Part shown: piece by piece, positions 48,235 to 58,400 of the stretch
Layout: each line of letters begins with the position of its first letter
Numbering within the stretch: position 1 is the first letter of the stretch
DNA from: Desulfosporosinus sp. FKB
GTDB lineage: Bacteria; Bacillota; Desulfitobacteriia; Desulfitobacteriales; Desulfitobacteriaceae
Length of the DNA stretch: 64,000 nt
Direction of reading: 5' to 3'
NCBI RefSeq assembly: GCF_002196705.1
Contig: NZ_NADJ01000015.1
Location: 1 to 64,000 of the forward strand
The notes under the pieces: generated by a model
What the model saw: only the letters and a program-made list of their open reading frames with translations
The model's database searches: none
Told to the model about the DNA's origin: nothing
Program-made: the position numbers and the translations under genes

Positions 48235-49220
48235 TAAGCTTCAAACCCCCTATAGAGATATTCAATCAGATCTTCAATAATTGTATTATCGTCTTTCGTT
48301 TGTCCACCGAGTAAAGCAGCAAGGCAATAGGGGCAGGATGTTAAGATAATATCAGCATCGGTTTCTTTAAGCTCATTAATTCTCCGTGCTGCGATAGTAT
48401 GGGAAAGTTCAGGATAAAGAAGTTTGTTGGGGCCGCCGCAGCATGTAGTCCATTGTCGATTGCTGGAGGCTTCTTGGAAGGACACTCCCATACTGTTTAA
48501 AATATCCCGAAGTTCTTCAGTAATTTCCATTTCACGAGCTAAACGACAAGAATCGTGGATGACAACCGTTTTGTTAAGCGATATCTGAGGTAGATTGCTC
48601 CTTTTTTCCCAAATTAGTTCGACAAACGTTTTGATGGTATAGTTAAAATCTTGAACGAGTTTAGGATAGACAAATTTAAGCACTTCGGCAGCATGAGGTG
48701 ATAAACAGACAATTGTTTTAGCCTTACTCTCTCTGAAGACTTTAGAAACTTTATGAGCATAAGTTTGCATATCAATATTAAAGCCTAATTCAGTCAGTAA
48801 AGCGCCGCTGTATAATTCCTTGTCACCTGAATAACACAAGTCGTAACCCAACTTTTGCAGAATAACTGCAGCTTTATACGAGATTGAGTTGAAACGTTCC
48901 CGGTCCTTGGCCAGCACAGAGGCATAAATTTTTTCAGCGTTGATTCCTGTTTTATTAATAAGATTACGAGCTCCCATCATGAACGAAAAAACTTTGCTTC
49001 CTTGGTCCATCACCGTCATTGTACTCACCAAAGAATCAATATAAGGCAGCAGCTGATATTCTCCGCCTGTATAAAACAGTAGATCTCCTTGGCTGGACAG
49101 CTTAAGGTCTTTAGCCCAGGCAGCAACTTCAGAACCCTTTAGTGCTAAGGGATTACCGTTTTTAACGATATTGCCACGTATAATTTCCAATACAGGAGGA
49201 AGTTTTATTTCAACAGCCAT
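48234..49220 (-). CDS. CCG-domain iron-sulfur oxidoreductase (LutA/HdrD-like)
   Basis: About 329 residues from ATG 49220. The C-terminal CCG domain is canonical: VIHDSCRLAREM, CCGGPNKLLYPEL and SCPYCLAALL. The first CCG domain is degenerate (LLFYTGGEYQLLPYID, CYSGDKELYSGALLTELG). Such domains hold noncubane clusters or pass electrons to thiol/disulfide sites. Coupled to the LutB-like gene. The open frame extends upstream to 49475, but that part is AT-rich and crosses the terminator at 49330-49367, so I exclude it. Confidence 0.8.
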   Translation of the reverse strand: MAVEIKLPPVLEIIRGNIVKNGNPLALKGSEVAAWAKDLKLSSQGDLLFYTGGEYQLLPYIDSLVSTMTVMDQGSKVFSFMMGARNLINKTGINAEKIYASVLAKDRERFNSISYKAAVILQKLGYDLCYSGDKELYSGALLTELGFNIDMQTYAHKVSKVFRESKAKTIVCLSPHAAEVLKFVYPKLVQDFNYTIKTFVELIWEKRSNLPQISLNKTVVIHDSCRLAREMEITEELRDILNSMGVSFQEASSNRQWTTCCGGPNKLLYPELSHTIAARRINELKETDADIILTSCPYCLAALLGGQTKDDNTIIEDLIEYLYRGFEA

Positions 49221-49329
49221 ATTATCCCATCCAATCTTAAGTAGAATTAAACGTATTATTATAATTAAATTAAAAAATTGGCCAAATGTAAATAATTTTA
49301 AACGATGTATTATGTATTCAATAAAATAA

Positions 49330-49367
49330 GGGGTTGTACCATACTGATTTTTCAGTCGTACAACCCC
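49330..49367 (-). terminator. Terminator between aminotransferase and lut-like genes
   Basis: GGGGTTGTAC...GTACAACCCC, a perfect 10-bp stem followed on the minus strand by TTATTTTATT. Confidence 0.75.
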
Positions 49368-49495
49368 AATCATCAAAATTATGAAAATATTGTTAGCAAA
49401 AACAAAAAAGAAATACCAATAAAGTAAATAATAATTGCAAAATTTAAAGTAACATTTAATCTTTTTAAGATGCAATTAAAAATCCCTATTGTTCC

Positions 49496-50659
49496 TTAGC
49501 GTGCATGATAAATTTTAGTGAATTCAGTAACTGCCTTTTCAATATTCGCTTCATGTCCCATTTCTTTGAGAGTTTCCCCTACGATTTGTAAGGCTTTCAC
49601 AAACATGTCTTCCGTGGCATTTCCCATATGACCGATGCGAAAGGCCTTCCCTGCTAATGAAGCCAACGCCCCCGCAATTACCATACCTCTCTCAGCCAGC
49701 CGTTTACGAAATTCCACATCGTTAACGCCTTCAGGATAAAGGACACAGCTTAACGTTGGAGCCGCAATAGCCTCAGGAGCCAAAGGTTTCATTCCATAAG
49801 TCATTAAACCGGCTCTTACAGCTTTCCCTAAGGCAGCATGACGCTGGTAGCGTTCGCTTAATCCTTCAGCCATAACAAGTTCCATCCCTTTGTTAAAGGC
49901 ATAAATCATGTTGACAGGTGGGGTAGCATAATATTTGCCGGGGTCTTTCATAATAGGAAGCCAATTTTTGATGTCAGTATAGTATCCATGAACTTCAGTT
50001 ATTGCTTCACGTGCTGCTAGAGCTCTTGGCCCAAAAGCAACGATGGCAAGACCGGGCGGAACACCGATTGCTTTTTGTGATCCGGTTAAGACAACATCAA
50101 TAGTATATGAGGGATCACCGTAGGTTTTTTGCATATCTTCTTCAATTGCAGCAGCAGCACAGACTCCATCGAGGATAAAAAGTGCACCGGACTTCTTAAC
50201 AACTGGAACCAACTCATCCAGAATGGCCATTATACCAGTCGAGGTATCAACGTGAGTCACGGTTACAGCTTTAAAGTCTCCAGAGGCTAATTTATCTTCA
50301 ACAACCTCTTTATGGACATGTTGCCCCCATTCAGCTTGAATCGTCTCTACTTGGATACCAAAAGCCTTAGCTAAAGGAATGAAACGGTCGCCAAAATAGC
50401 CGTGACTGATTACCAGCAATTTTTCGCCGGGAGCAACGGTATTAATAATGGCCATCTCCATAGCAAGGGTTCCCGAACCGGCAACAACAAATACTTCTCC
50501 ATCCGTGTTAAAGAGCTTTTTCGTTTGTTCTAAGCTATTCTTGAATACTTTGACAAAGCGTGGATCCGTGTGAGCGTAGGTTTCACTGGAAAGTGCATCA
50601 TAAATTTCATCCACTACGGGTGTCGGCCCGGGAATGAGCAACATTTCCTTATTTCGCAT
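49496..50659 (-). CDS. PLP aminotransferase, serine/alanine-glyoxylate type
   Basis: 387 residues of class V aminotransferases (PucG/serine-glyoxylate branch). N-terminal LIPGPTPVVDEI and HTDPRF; VVAGSGTLAMEMAI cofactor loop; VTHVDTSTGIMA; FILDGVCAAAA; the PLP lysine in LTGSQKAIGVPPGLA. Converts glyoxylate and an amino donor such as serine or alanine to glycine and a 2-oxo acid. AAGAAGGGG precedes the ATG. It sits between the HdrD-like gene and the lut pair, hinting at glyoxylate or hydroxy-acid metabolism feeding the Hdr complex. Confidence 0.88.
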   Translation of the reverse strand: MRNKEMLLIPGPTPVVDEIYDALSSETYAHTDPRFVKVFKNSLEQTKKLFNTDGEVFVVAGSGTLAMEMAIINTVAPGEKLLVISHGYFGDRFIPLAKAFGIQVETIQAEWGQHVHKEVVEDKLASGDFKAVTVTHVDTSTGIMAILDELVPVVKKSGALFILDGVCAAAAIEEDMQKTYGDPSYTIDVVLTGSQKAIGVPPGLAIVAFGPRALAAREAITEVHGYYTDIKNWLPIMKDPGKYYATPPVNMIYAFNKGMELVMAEGLSERYQRHAALGKAVRAGLMTYGMKPLAPEAIAAPTLSCVLYPEGVNDVEFRKRLAERGMVIAGALASLAGKAFRIGHMGNATEDMFVKALQIVGETLKEMGHEANIEKAVTEFTKIYHAR

Positions 50660-50834
50660 GATCTGACCCCTTCTTTCTTTTTATCCCATCATTTTAGTAT
50701 TTCCTGCTGTCTATAATATATAAATACTAATTGCTATAATTTCTCCTTAAATCGCATATTTCCTGCTAGCTGTTTCATTTTTGTTCAAAGACAGACAATT
50801 AAGTAAATATTGTATTATGTAATAGAATTAAAGT

Positions 50835-50862
50835 CCCGTCGGACTTTGTGTTGTCCGACGGG
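50835..50862. terminator. Terminator of the flx-hdr operon
   Basis: CCCGTCGGAC-TTTGTGTT-GTCCGACGGG, a perfect 10-bp stem, 45 bp beyond the HdrD-like stop. Confidence 0.8.
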
Positions 50863-50906
50863 CTCTTTCAGGCACGATTTAAAGAAGCAGTTGAGTTAAT
50901 GTCCCA

Positions 50907-52145
50907 TTAGTTTGAAGTTTCTTCAGGTGCGTCTTCTGGAATGTCTTCAACTAAAGCGTTTTCGACCAAAGCACTAAGGTGTTCCATTTTCATTCCAAGT
51001 TTATAAAATTTATTCATATCATTAAATTGGTCAATACAGTTGTGACAAGGGATACACCCGATCTTTGCCCCGGTAGCCACTAATTGATCAACTTTCGGCT
51101 TGGCCTTAATCATCCGCATTTGCTTCGTTGCTGCTACAGCTAAGGCTCCTCCGCCGGCTCCGCAACAGATGTTGTATTTGCCTTCGGGATTCATTTCGCG
51201 ATAATCCATAACAGCATTCTTTATAACATAACGTTGGGGTTCATAGACGCCTTCTTTACGAACCGTATTACATGGATCATGCATGGTTACGGGAACCGTG
51301 TTTTTCGTTTTATCGAGTTTTAGTTTGCCTTCTTTAATCCAATCGGCATATATTTCAACAATATGCCGTACCGGAATTGGTTTCCCATCCCAGTAGTTGC
51401 GCGCAAACTGTCTTGTTGACCGGAAAGCATGGCCGCATTCCGTTACGATAATTTCTTTAGGGTTTAACCTTTGTGCTTCTTCAAAAAGCGGGCGTGATAT
51501 TTCACAGAATTCATCATCTTTACCGGTAAACAAACAAATGTTGGTAGCATCCCAGCGTTTGGTGCTAATGGTATAGTTCGCCTTAGCTGCATGGAAAACG
51601 TGCAAAATGGTTTGTAAATCGGCAGGGTAGTGTTTAATTTCACGGGCATTAAAACAGAACATAAAGTCTGCATTGGGTTTATCAAGAGGAATTTTGTAAC
51701 TCGGATCCTTAAGCTGTGCTTGAAGTAATTCTTCAATCCACTCTAAGGTCTCAATGTAATCGATTTGTTCGACACCCATTTGATTTCCTGTACGAATATG
51801 GTCGTCAGCGATAACTTGTAAATGTCCAGGCGGAACCGGTGTCTTGCCGCGAAACGCTCTCGTAATCGCTGCGATGTTGACTCCCATGGGACATTCAACG
51901 GTGCACCGTTCACACATAGTGCAATTCCAAACAAATGGATCATTCTCAGCTTCTTCACGCATACCGAGTGCTACTTTACGGATAAATTTGCGTGGATCTT
52001 GATCCTCATGCAAATCACTGTAAATACAGCCTGCTGTACACATACCACAGGTAAGGCAGTTTGAGAAATCGTATTTTTTCAAGATCCCGGCGATCTCATC
52101 ACGTAACGTAGGATCTAAGCTTTTAACTCTAATAGGTTCTCCCAC
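50907..52145 (-). CDS. HdrD/DsrK-like iron-sulfur subunit of the Flx-Hdr complex
   Basis: 412 residues fusing an HdrC-like ferredoxin part (CLTCGMCTAGCIYSD, CTMCERCTVECP) to a CCG-domain part. The second CCG motif is canonical (MHDPCNTVRKEG, NICCGAGGGALA, CIPCHNCID); the first is degenerate, as in HdrD/DsrK/TmcB rather than HdrB. Expected to hold the active site for disulfide or an alternative acceptor. GTG start with GGAGGTGA. Last gene of hdrA-flxDCBA; intergenic spaces are below 30 bp. Confidence 0.85.
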   Translation of the reverse strand: MGEPIRVKSLDPTLRDEIAGILKKYDFSNCLTCGMCTAGCIYSDLHEDQDPRKFIRKVALGMREEAENDPFVWNCTMCERCTVECPMGVNIAAITRAFRGKTPVPPGHLQVIADDHIRTGNQMGVEQIDYIETLEWIEELLQAQLKDPSYKIPLDKPNADFMFCFNAREIKHYPADLQTILHVFHAAKANYTISTKRWDATNICLFTGKDDEFCEISRPLFEEAQRLNPKEIIVTECGHAFRSTRQFARNYWDGKPIPVRHIVEIYADWIKEGKLKLDKTKNTVPVTMHDPCNTVRKEGVYEPQRYVIKNAVMDYREMNPEGKYNICCGAGGGALAVAATKQMRMIKAKPKVDQLVATGAKIGCIPCHNCIDQFNDMNKFYKLGMKMEHLSALVENALVEDIPEDAPEETSN

Positions 52146-52169
52146 GATTAATTCACCTCCGGCCTATTA

Positions 52170-53012
52170 TTAATATTCACTAGGAAGATCTTTTAACTGA
52201 GCCATTGAAAAGACGGGTCCGTCTTTACAGACGTATTCAGTGCCGATATTGCAGCGGCCGCAAATTCCCAGCCCGCATTTCATGCGCATTTCTAATGAGG
52301 TATAAATACGTTCAGGCGGGAAATTCAATTTTTCCAGGACAGGCAAGGTGAATTTAATCATTGCCGGCGGTCCGCATACTACGGCATAGGTATTAACTGA
52401 CGATGGAGCTACCTGCTCAGTGATAGATGGGATAAAGCCAACATGCTTTGTCCATCCTTCAGCCGGCCGGTCAATGGTGGTGACAAGATTGATGTTAGGA
52501 TTATTTTCCCAGGCAGCTAATTCTTCTTTATAGAGCAATAAGCCGGGGTTTCTTGCTCCGTAAATAACCGTTATATCCCCGTAGTCGCCGCGGTGGGCCG
52601 GATCTAACATATATACAGCCAGGGCACGAAGGGTTGTAAAGGCAAAACCGCCGCCGATAATCACAAGATTTTTCCCTTTGAACTCTTCCACAGGATAATA
52701 GTTGCCCATCGGTCCTCTGACGCCTACCATGGTCCCTTCTTCCATCAAGTGAAGGGCATTGGAGACACAACCAACTTTAGCAACGGAAAATTTCAGAATG
52801 CCAGGTTCGGTGGGAGAAGTTGCTATGCCAAAGGGAGCTTCTCCATAGCCAAAAGCACTGAGCTCGGCAAACTGGCCGGGCATATATTTGAAGTTTTCCT
52901 CATCTTGTTTATTAAGAAATTCCAGGGTAAAGGTATTAATATTTCTATCTTCGGTCTCAACTAAATTTTTAGCGAGCCTCATAGTTATCGGAAGATAAGG
53001 ATTCTGTTCCAT
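52170..53012 (-). CDS. flxA: FlxA, FAD/NAD(H)-binding and [2Fe-2S] subunit
   Basis: 280 residues of the PyrK/ferredoxin-reductase type. FAD domain (MPGQFAELSAFGYGEAPFGI), NAD domain (NLVIIGGGFAFTTLRALA, VVCGPPAMIKF) and C-terminal cluster ligands in MKCGLGICGRCNIG. It would oxidise NADH and hand electrons to FlxB/C. Start overlaps the FlxB stop (TAATG), showing coupled translation. Confidence 0.88.
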   Translation of the reverse strand: MEQNPYLPITMRLAKNLVETEDRNINTFTLEFLNKQDEENFKYMPGQFAELSAFGYGEAPFGIATSPTEPGILKFSVAKVGCVSNALHLMEEGTMVGVRGPMGNYYPVEEFKGKNLVIIGGGFAFTTLRALAVYMLDPAHRGDYGDITVIYGARNPGLLLYKEELAAWENNPNINLVTTIDRPAEGWTKHVGFIPSITEQVAPSSVNTYAVVCGPPAMIKFTLPVLEKLNFPPERIYTSLEMRMKCGLGICGRCNIGTEYVCKDGPVFSMAQLKDLPSEY

Positions 53013-54025
53013 TATTCCACCACCAATTCTGCTTTGTTTACGCCATCAATGACCTGACGCATATCCATGTTGACAGGACAGCTGCGAATACAGCGGCCGC
53101 AGCCAACACAGGCGATGTCCCCGTTGTTATGCACAAAATAGTTGAATTTGTGCATCATCCGTTGGCGCCAGCGGGCTTTTTGAGTACTTCGAGGATTATG
53201 ACCAGATCCGTGCAGAGTAAAGAGCGGCGCCATGCAAGCATCCCATGTTCTTACGCGGCTTCCGGAATTTTGGCGCACTTCTTCAGAAATATCGAAGCAG
53301 TGGCAGGTCGGGCAGGAGAAGGAACAGGTATTGCAGCCTAAGCACTTCTCTTGCAAGTTTTCCCAATAAGGGTTGTCAAACATTTTGTCCAGTTTTTCCG
53401 TAATTGTGGAAACATCGACTTGACTCGTAGTTTGAGCGCTTTTAACAGCGTCCACCAATGCTTGTTCCTGAGCCGATAATTCGGAAAGGCCTAAATCTCC
53501 CAATAAAGCCTTACCTTTTTCCGTAATGATTTCGAGCTCATAGGAGTCTCCCAAATCTATGAGAAAAATGTCTGCACCTTCGCTGCTGGCAGGCGATAGG
53601 CCCATTGAAGAACAGAAACAGGTTGGAGCAATCGTTTTGCATGCCATACCTATTACCACGGTGTTCTTGCGTCGCTCATAGTAGTAGGGATCTTGATATT
53701 GATCATTTTTGAAAACCTTGTCCAGCAGGAGCAGCCCTTTTGAGTCACAGGGCCTTACTCCAAAGAGGATCGTTTTCTCGGCTTGCAGTTCGTTTTTAAC
53801 AGTGACATCCTTACCGTTTTTGACATAGGATAAGAGTTTTTCATGCTGAGGAAAGAAGAACGATTTAGGAGGAAGTTTGGAATTGAGATAATCTTGTTTA
53901 ACATCTGAAAAGTTCTTGACTGCTTTGTAGTTCACTCCGCCCGCTTCACTGACCGGAGCAATGAGTCTGTAGTCTGAGGACAAAGCATCGATGGATTGGC
54001 CAAATTTTTCTTTACTTATCTTCAT
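53012..54025 (-). CDS. flxB: FlxB, [4Fe-4S] electron-transfer subunit
   Basis: 337 residues of the AsrA/hydrogenase-beta iron-sulfur type: GVRPCDSKGLLLLDKVF, ACKTIAPTCFCSSMGLSP, then two cluster motifs CLGCNTCSFSCPTCHC and CVGCGRCIRSCP. GAGGTGA precedes the ATG. In Desulfovibrio FlxABCD works with HdrABC. Starts 9 bp after FlxC. Confidence 0.85.
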   Translation of the reverse strand: MKISKEKFGQSIDALSSDYRLIAPVSEAGGVNYKAVKNFSDVKQDYLNSKLPPKSFFFPQHEKLLSYVKNGKDVTVKNELQAEKTILFGVRPCDSKGLLLLDKVFKNDQYQDPYYYERRKNTVVIGMACKTIAPTCFCSSMGLSPASSEGADIFLIDLGDSYELEIITEKGKALLGDLGLSELSAQEQALVDAVKSAQTTSQVDVSTITEKLDKMFDNPYWENLQEKCLGCNTCSFSCPTCHCFDISEEVRQNSGSRVRTWDACMAPLFTLHGSGHNPRSTQKARWRQRMMHKFNYFVHNNGDIACVGCGRCIRSCPVNMDMRQVIDGVNKAELVVE

Positions 54026-54034
54026 GTCTTCACC

Positions 54035-54985
54035 TCACTCCTTTACCAAAAACGCTTCGGGGTCATCCCCGCTGTATACATTAAGAGCTGGTTTAACATC
54101 TTCGCTGATCCCGGATTCATGCTGGTACATTTCCAGCACATCGCGGCTCATCTTGCGATTCAGAGCACGAATGTCGACTCCTTGGGGACAAGCTCTGCTG
54201 CATGTGCCGCAATCAACACAGCGGCCGGCAAGATGGAGAACACGTCCTGCTTGGAAAAACAGATTCTCGGCACGGTTGACTCCGCCTGTTAACCAACGAG
54301 GAGTATTGCAATCGACGAAACATTCCTGACAATAACAGAGCGGGCAGGCATTGCGGCAGGAATAGCAGCGAATGCATTTATCCATTTGTTCGCCAAAGTA
54401 AGCCTCACGTTCACTATCGGATTTCGCTTCCATCTCCAAAACATCGGCAAACAAGACTGCTTCCTCAGGAACTTCCACAGTTCCCCCGAGGTGAATGTCT
54501 TCAATGACCGGATTAGGATAACGGCAAGTTTGGCATGTAGCATCCTTTACTTCAGCAAAGGTAAACTCGCCGCTTCCCGACATACCTTTGACTGAAATTT
54601 TTCCGTCGGTAATGGTAGCTTCAATAATTTCTCCAAGTTCATTTTCAATCTTTCTCTTATCGACAACCCCTTGACAGGAAACTCCGATGATGTATAAATC
54701 ATCTTTGACTAATTGGTTTTCCTGCAGGAGTACAACTAAAGCTCTGCTGTCACAGCCTTTAGTGATAATGGCCTTCTTGCCGGGAATCTTATAAGAAAAG
54801 GCTGCTAAATTGTTTTCACAGGTTTCATCCCAAATGAGTTTGTCGACATTCTGCGCTGTCCGCACAAAGCAAGGTGTTGCTTTCAGCGGCAAAGTACCTT
54901 TTTCATATCCAATGACAACGTCTACTTTTCCGTCGGCCAGTAATTGGCGGGCCGTTTCTCGGATTTCTTCAACTACACTACTCAT
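54035..54985 (-). CDS. flxC: FlxC, iron-sulfur subunit
   Basis: 316 residues from ATG 54985 (GGGGGTGG about 8 nt upstream; the GTG at 54994 overlaps that site). F420-hydrogenase-beta-like middle region ITKGCDSRALVVLLQENQL and GVSCQGVVDKRK, CQTCRYP, then CIRCYSCRNACPLCYC and CVDCGTCSRACPQGVD clusters. Overlaps FlxD by 8 nt. Forms the electron path between FlxB and HdrA. Confidence 0.84.
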   Translation of the reverse strand: MSSVVEEIRETARQLLADGKVDVVIGYEKGTLPLKATPCFVRTAQNVDKLIWDETCENNLAAFSYKIPGKKAIITKGCDSRALVVLLQENQLVKDDLYIIGVSCQGVVDKRKIENELGEIIEATITDGKISVKGMSGSGEFTFAEVKDATCQTCRYPNPVIEDIHLGGTVEVPEEAVLFADVLEMEAKSDSEREAYFGEQMDKCIRCYSCRNACPLCYCQECFVDCNTPRWLTGGVNRAENLFFQAGRVLHLAGRCVDCGTCSRACPQGVDIRALNRKMSRDVLEMYQHESGISEDVKPALNVYSGDDPEAFLVKE

Positions 54986-55454
54986 CCGTTCCACCCCCGT
55001 CCTTTACTTTAAATACACTGTTATTGGGTCCCAGTGCAGCAACACGCTCCGTAACTCCTTTAACTACTTCAGAAAAACGAACTCCTTCTGCAGCTGATAC
55101 CCAGGAGAAACTAACCCGGTCTTCTTCTAAGCCAACATGTTTTAAAAGCGACTTAATTAAGGCAAATTTTCGGCGGGCAACGTAATTCCCACTGATATAG
55201 TGACAGTCACCAGGGTGACATCCGGAAACAAGGACACCATCGGCTCCGTTAGCCATGGCTTTTAAGAGATATAAGGGGTTAATTCTCCCAGAACATGGGA
55301 CGCGGATGGTCCTGATTGTCGCAGGATATTGAAAGCGGCTGACACCGGCAAGATCGGCGCCGGCGTAACTGCACCAGTTGCATAAAAAGGCGGCAATCTT
55401 AGGCTGGTATGCTTTATTATCCGTATCAGATACGTTCACTTGACGGTCTTCCAT
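54978..55454 (-). CDS. flxD: FlxD / MvhD-like [2Fe-2S] subunit
   Basis: 158 residues from the second ATG (55454), 9 nt after AAAGG; ATG 55460 is possible. MvhD family: AFLCNWCSYAGADLAG, TIRVPCSGRI, GVLVSGCHPGDCHYISGN, with four to five conserved Cys. It links an upstream donor complex to HdrA. Located between hdrA and flxC, as in known flx-hdr clusters. Confidence 0.9.
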   Translation of the reverse strand: MEDRQVNVSDTDNKAYQPKIAAFLCNWCSYAGADLAGVSRFQYPATIRTIRVPCSGRINPLYLLKAMANGADGVLVSGCHPGDCHYISGNYVARRKFALIKSLLKHVGLEEDRVSFSWVSAAEGVRFSEVVKGVTERVAALGPNNSVFKVKDGGGTDE

Positions 55455-55495
55455 AAACATCTACCTTTCCTTAGCCTTATTAACGCAGTTCAATT

Positions 55496-58400
55496 TTAGA
55501 AGAAGTTTAACATTTCTACGATTTGCTCATTAGTACATCCTCTAAGATTGATGGCACCGCAGCGACAGCTGGAGGCACATGCTCCACAGCCTTTACACAG
55601 TGCATCGTTTACTACGGCAACACGGTTTTCTAAATCAACGGATACAGCCTTAGCTGAACATACGGCTTCACATGTTCCACAAGCAGTGCACTTGCGTTTA
55701 TTAACGAAGGCTGTCAAACCTGCGGACTCAACCTGTTCCTTGGATAATGCCACACCGGCACGTCCCGCAGCCGCTTTAGCCTGGGAGATGACCTCTTCCA
55801 TATTTTTTGGGCTATGAGCAATACCGGCCATAAAGACACCGTCAGTACTAAAGTCAACAGGTCTTAATTTCATATGTGCTTCTAAGAAGAAGCCTTCGTT
55901 ATTAAGAGGCACTTTGAACCACTTGGAAAGTTTTTTGCCATCTTCGGGCGCTTTAATGGCAGCCGCCAGGCAAATGACATCTGCTTCGATTTCGATGGGG
56001 CGATCGAGAACATGATCCTTAACCGTCACGACAAGGGTTGCCCCTTCTTTGTTAACAACGGGTTTGTCGTTTTCACTATAACGGACGAAGAGTATCCCGC
56101 TTCTGCGAGCCAGTTCGTAGTCTTCTTCAAAATAGCTGTAAGTCCTCATATCCCGATAAAGAACGAAGACATTAGCTGTTGGGTTTTTGGCTTTGACTTT
56201 TAAAGCCAGTTTAACGGATTTGGTGCAGCAAGTTCGGCTGCAATAAGGGCTTTCCTCACAGCGAGAGCCGACGCACTGGATGAATACAAAATTTTGGGCC
56301 TTAGTTACGAGATCATCATGCCGAACCAGCGCTTCATCCATTTGAATTTGGGTCATGACACGAGGATCTTGACCGTAGAGATATTCCTTCGGCTGGTATT
56401 CTTGGCCGCCGATCGCTATGACAGCAACGCCATGACGAATTTGTTCCCCGTCGTTCAGAGTTGTGGTAAAGTTCCCGAGGAAACCTCCAACGTCTTGGAT
56501 TTCTTTGCCGACATGCAGCGTGATTTTCGGGTGACTGCTGACACGTTCGATCAGCCCCGCCAGGAATGCTTTGATATCTTCCCCACGGAATCCGGTGGAG
56601 AAGCGTTTAGCAATACCGCCGAGTTCGGGAGCTTTTTCAACCAAATGTACAACAAACCCTTGATCAGCTAAAGATAAAGCGCTGGTCATTCCGGCAACTC
56701 CGCCTCCGACGACTAAAGCATCGTGATTCATTTCCATAAACACCGGTTGAACAGGCTGCTGCATTGAAGCACGGACGATAGCCAGACGGGTCAGGTCTTT
56801 CGCCTTTTCGGTAGCCTTTTCAGGTTCATTCATGTGGACCCAGGAACATTGGTCACGGATATTGGCCATATCAAATAAATGGGCGTTTAAGCCGGCTTCT
56901 TTGAGCGTTTCTTGGAATAATGGTTCGTGAGTCCGTGGACTGCAGGAAGAAACGACAATTCTATTGAGTTTGTATTCCTCAATTAATTCCTTCATAGAAG
57001 CTTGAGCATCTTGTGAACATGCGTAAATTTTCTCAGTTGCCATGACAACTGTTGGCAGAGTTTTGGCATACTCTACAACTTCCGGCACATTAACAACACT
57101 GCCAATGTTTACTCCGCAATGGCAGATAAAAACTCCTGTCCGGATAACGTCTCCGGCGACTTCTTTCTCAGCAGGATATTCTTTTTCACTGACGAGAGTT
57201 CCGCGCTCTTGGGACAATAAGGCAGAAGCTGCCCCAGCAGCAGCACTAGCCTGCATTACTGTTTCTGGAATATCACGCGGACCGCTGAAAGCCCCCGCAG
57301 CAAAGATACCTTCTCGGGAAGTATTAACACCTGTGAGAGGTTCCAGTTCGGCAAAGCCAAACTTGTTGACTTTTAAATCTAAGGTTTGGGCCAAAGCTTT
57401 GGAACTTTCTCCTGGTTCCAGGCCAACAGAAAGAACGACGAGATCGAATTGTTCTGTGGAAATTTGACCGTCTTCATTGGAGTAGCGAATGATGGAATCA
57501 CCTGAACCGTCTTCAGCCTCAGTGACTTCATAAATCCGGGAACGGATAAAACGTACGCCTTGTTTATCCTTAGCATTGTTATAGTACTTTTCAAAATCTT
57601 TGCCCGGCGTTCTCATATCCATAAAGAAAATTGTGGTGTCAACAGGAATATGACTGTGTTCCTTGGCGATAACCGCTTCTTTGATAGCATACATACAGCA
57701 GACGCCGGAGCAATAATTTTTATTGACCTTGGCGTTTCTGGAACCTACACACTGAATCCAAGCAATCCTTTGCGGTTCTTTTTGATCAAAAGGTCGAACT
57801 AAATGACCGTCAAAGGGTCCGGAGGCACTTAAGAGGCGCTCGAATTCCAAGCTGGTAACGACACTTTTAATTTTGCCATACCCATAATATTCTAGAGAAG
57901 AAGCATCGAATACTTTAAAGCCGGGATTCAGAATCACTGAACCAACTTCAAGTTCGATTTCTTTGGCTTCCATATCGTGATTAATGGCACCCGCCTGACA
58001 GGCTTTGAGACACTTTTTACAAATGTCTTTGCCCTTGGCTTTTCCCATAGTTTGAAAGAGACATTTCTGAGGATCAATGGCATAGGCATTTGGAAAGGCT
58101 TGTGAATACTGTTTAAAGATCGCCTTGCGTTTTCCGATGCCTTGATTAAATTCATCATCAACTTTTACGGGGCATACTTCTGCGCAGGATCCGCAGCCTG
58201 TGCATTTATCAACATCGACAAAACGTGGTTGTTGTTTAATGGTAACTTTAAAGTTCCCTGCTTCTCCCTCGGTTTTAATCACCTGGGAATTGGTATAAAT
58301 GCGAATGTTAAGATGGCGACCGCATTCAACTAATTTAGGAGACAAAATACACATGGAACAATCATTTGTAGGGAATGTCTTATCTAACATTGGCATAGTT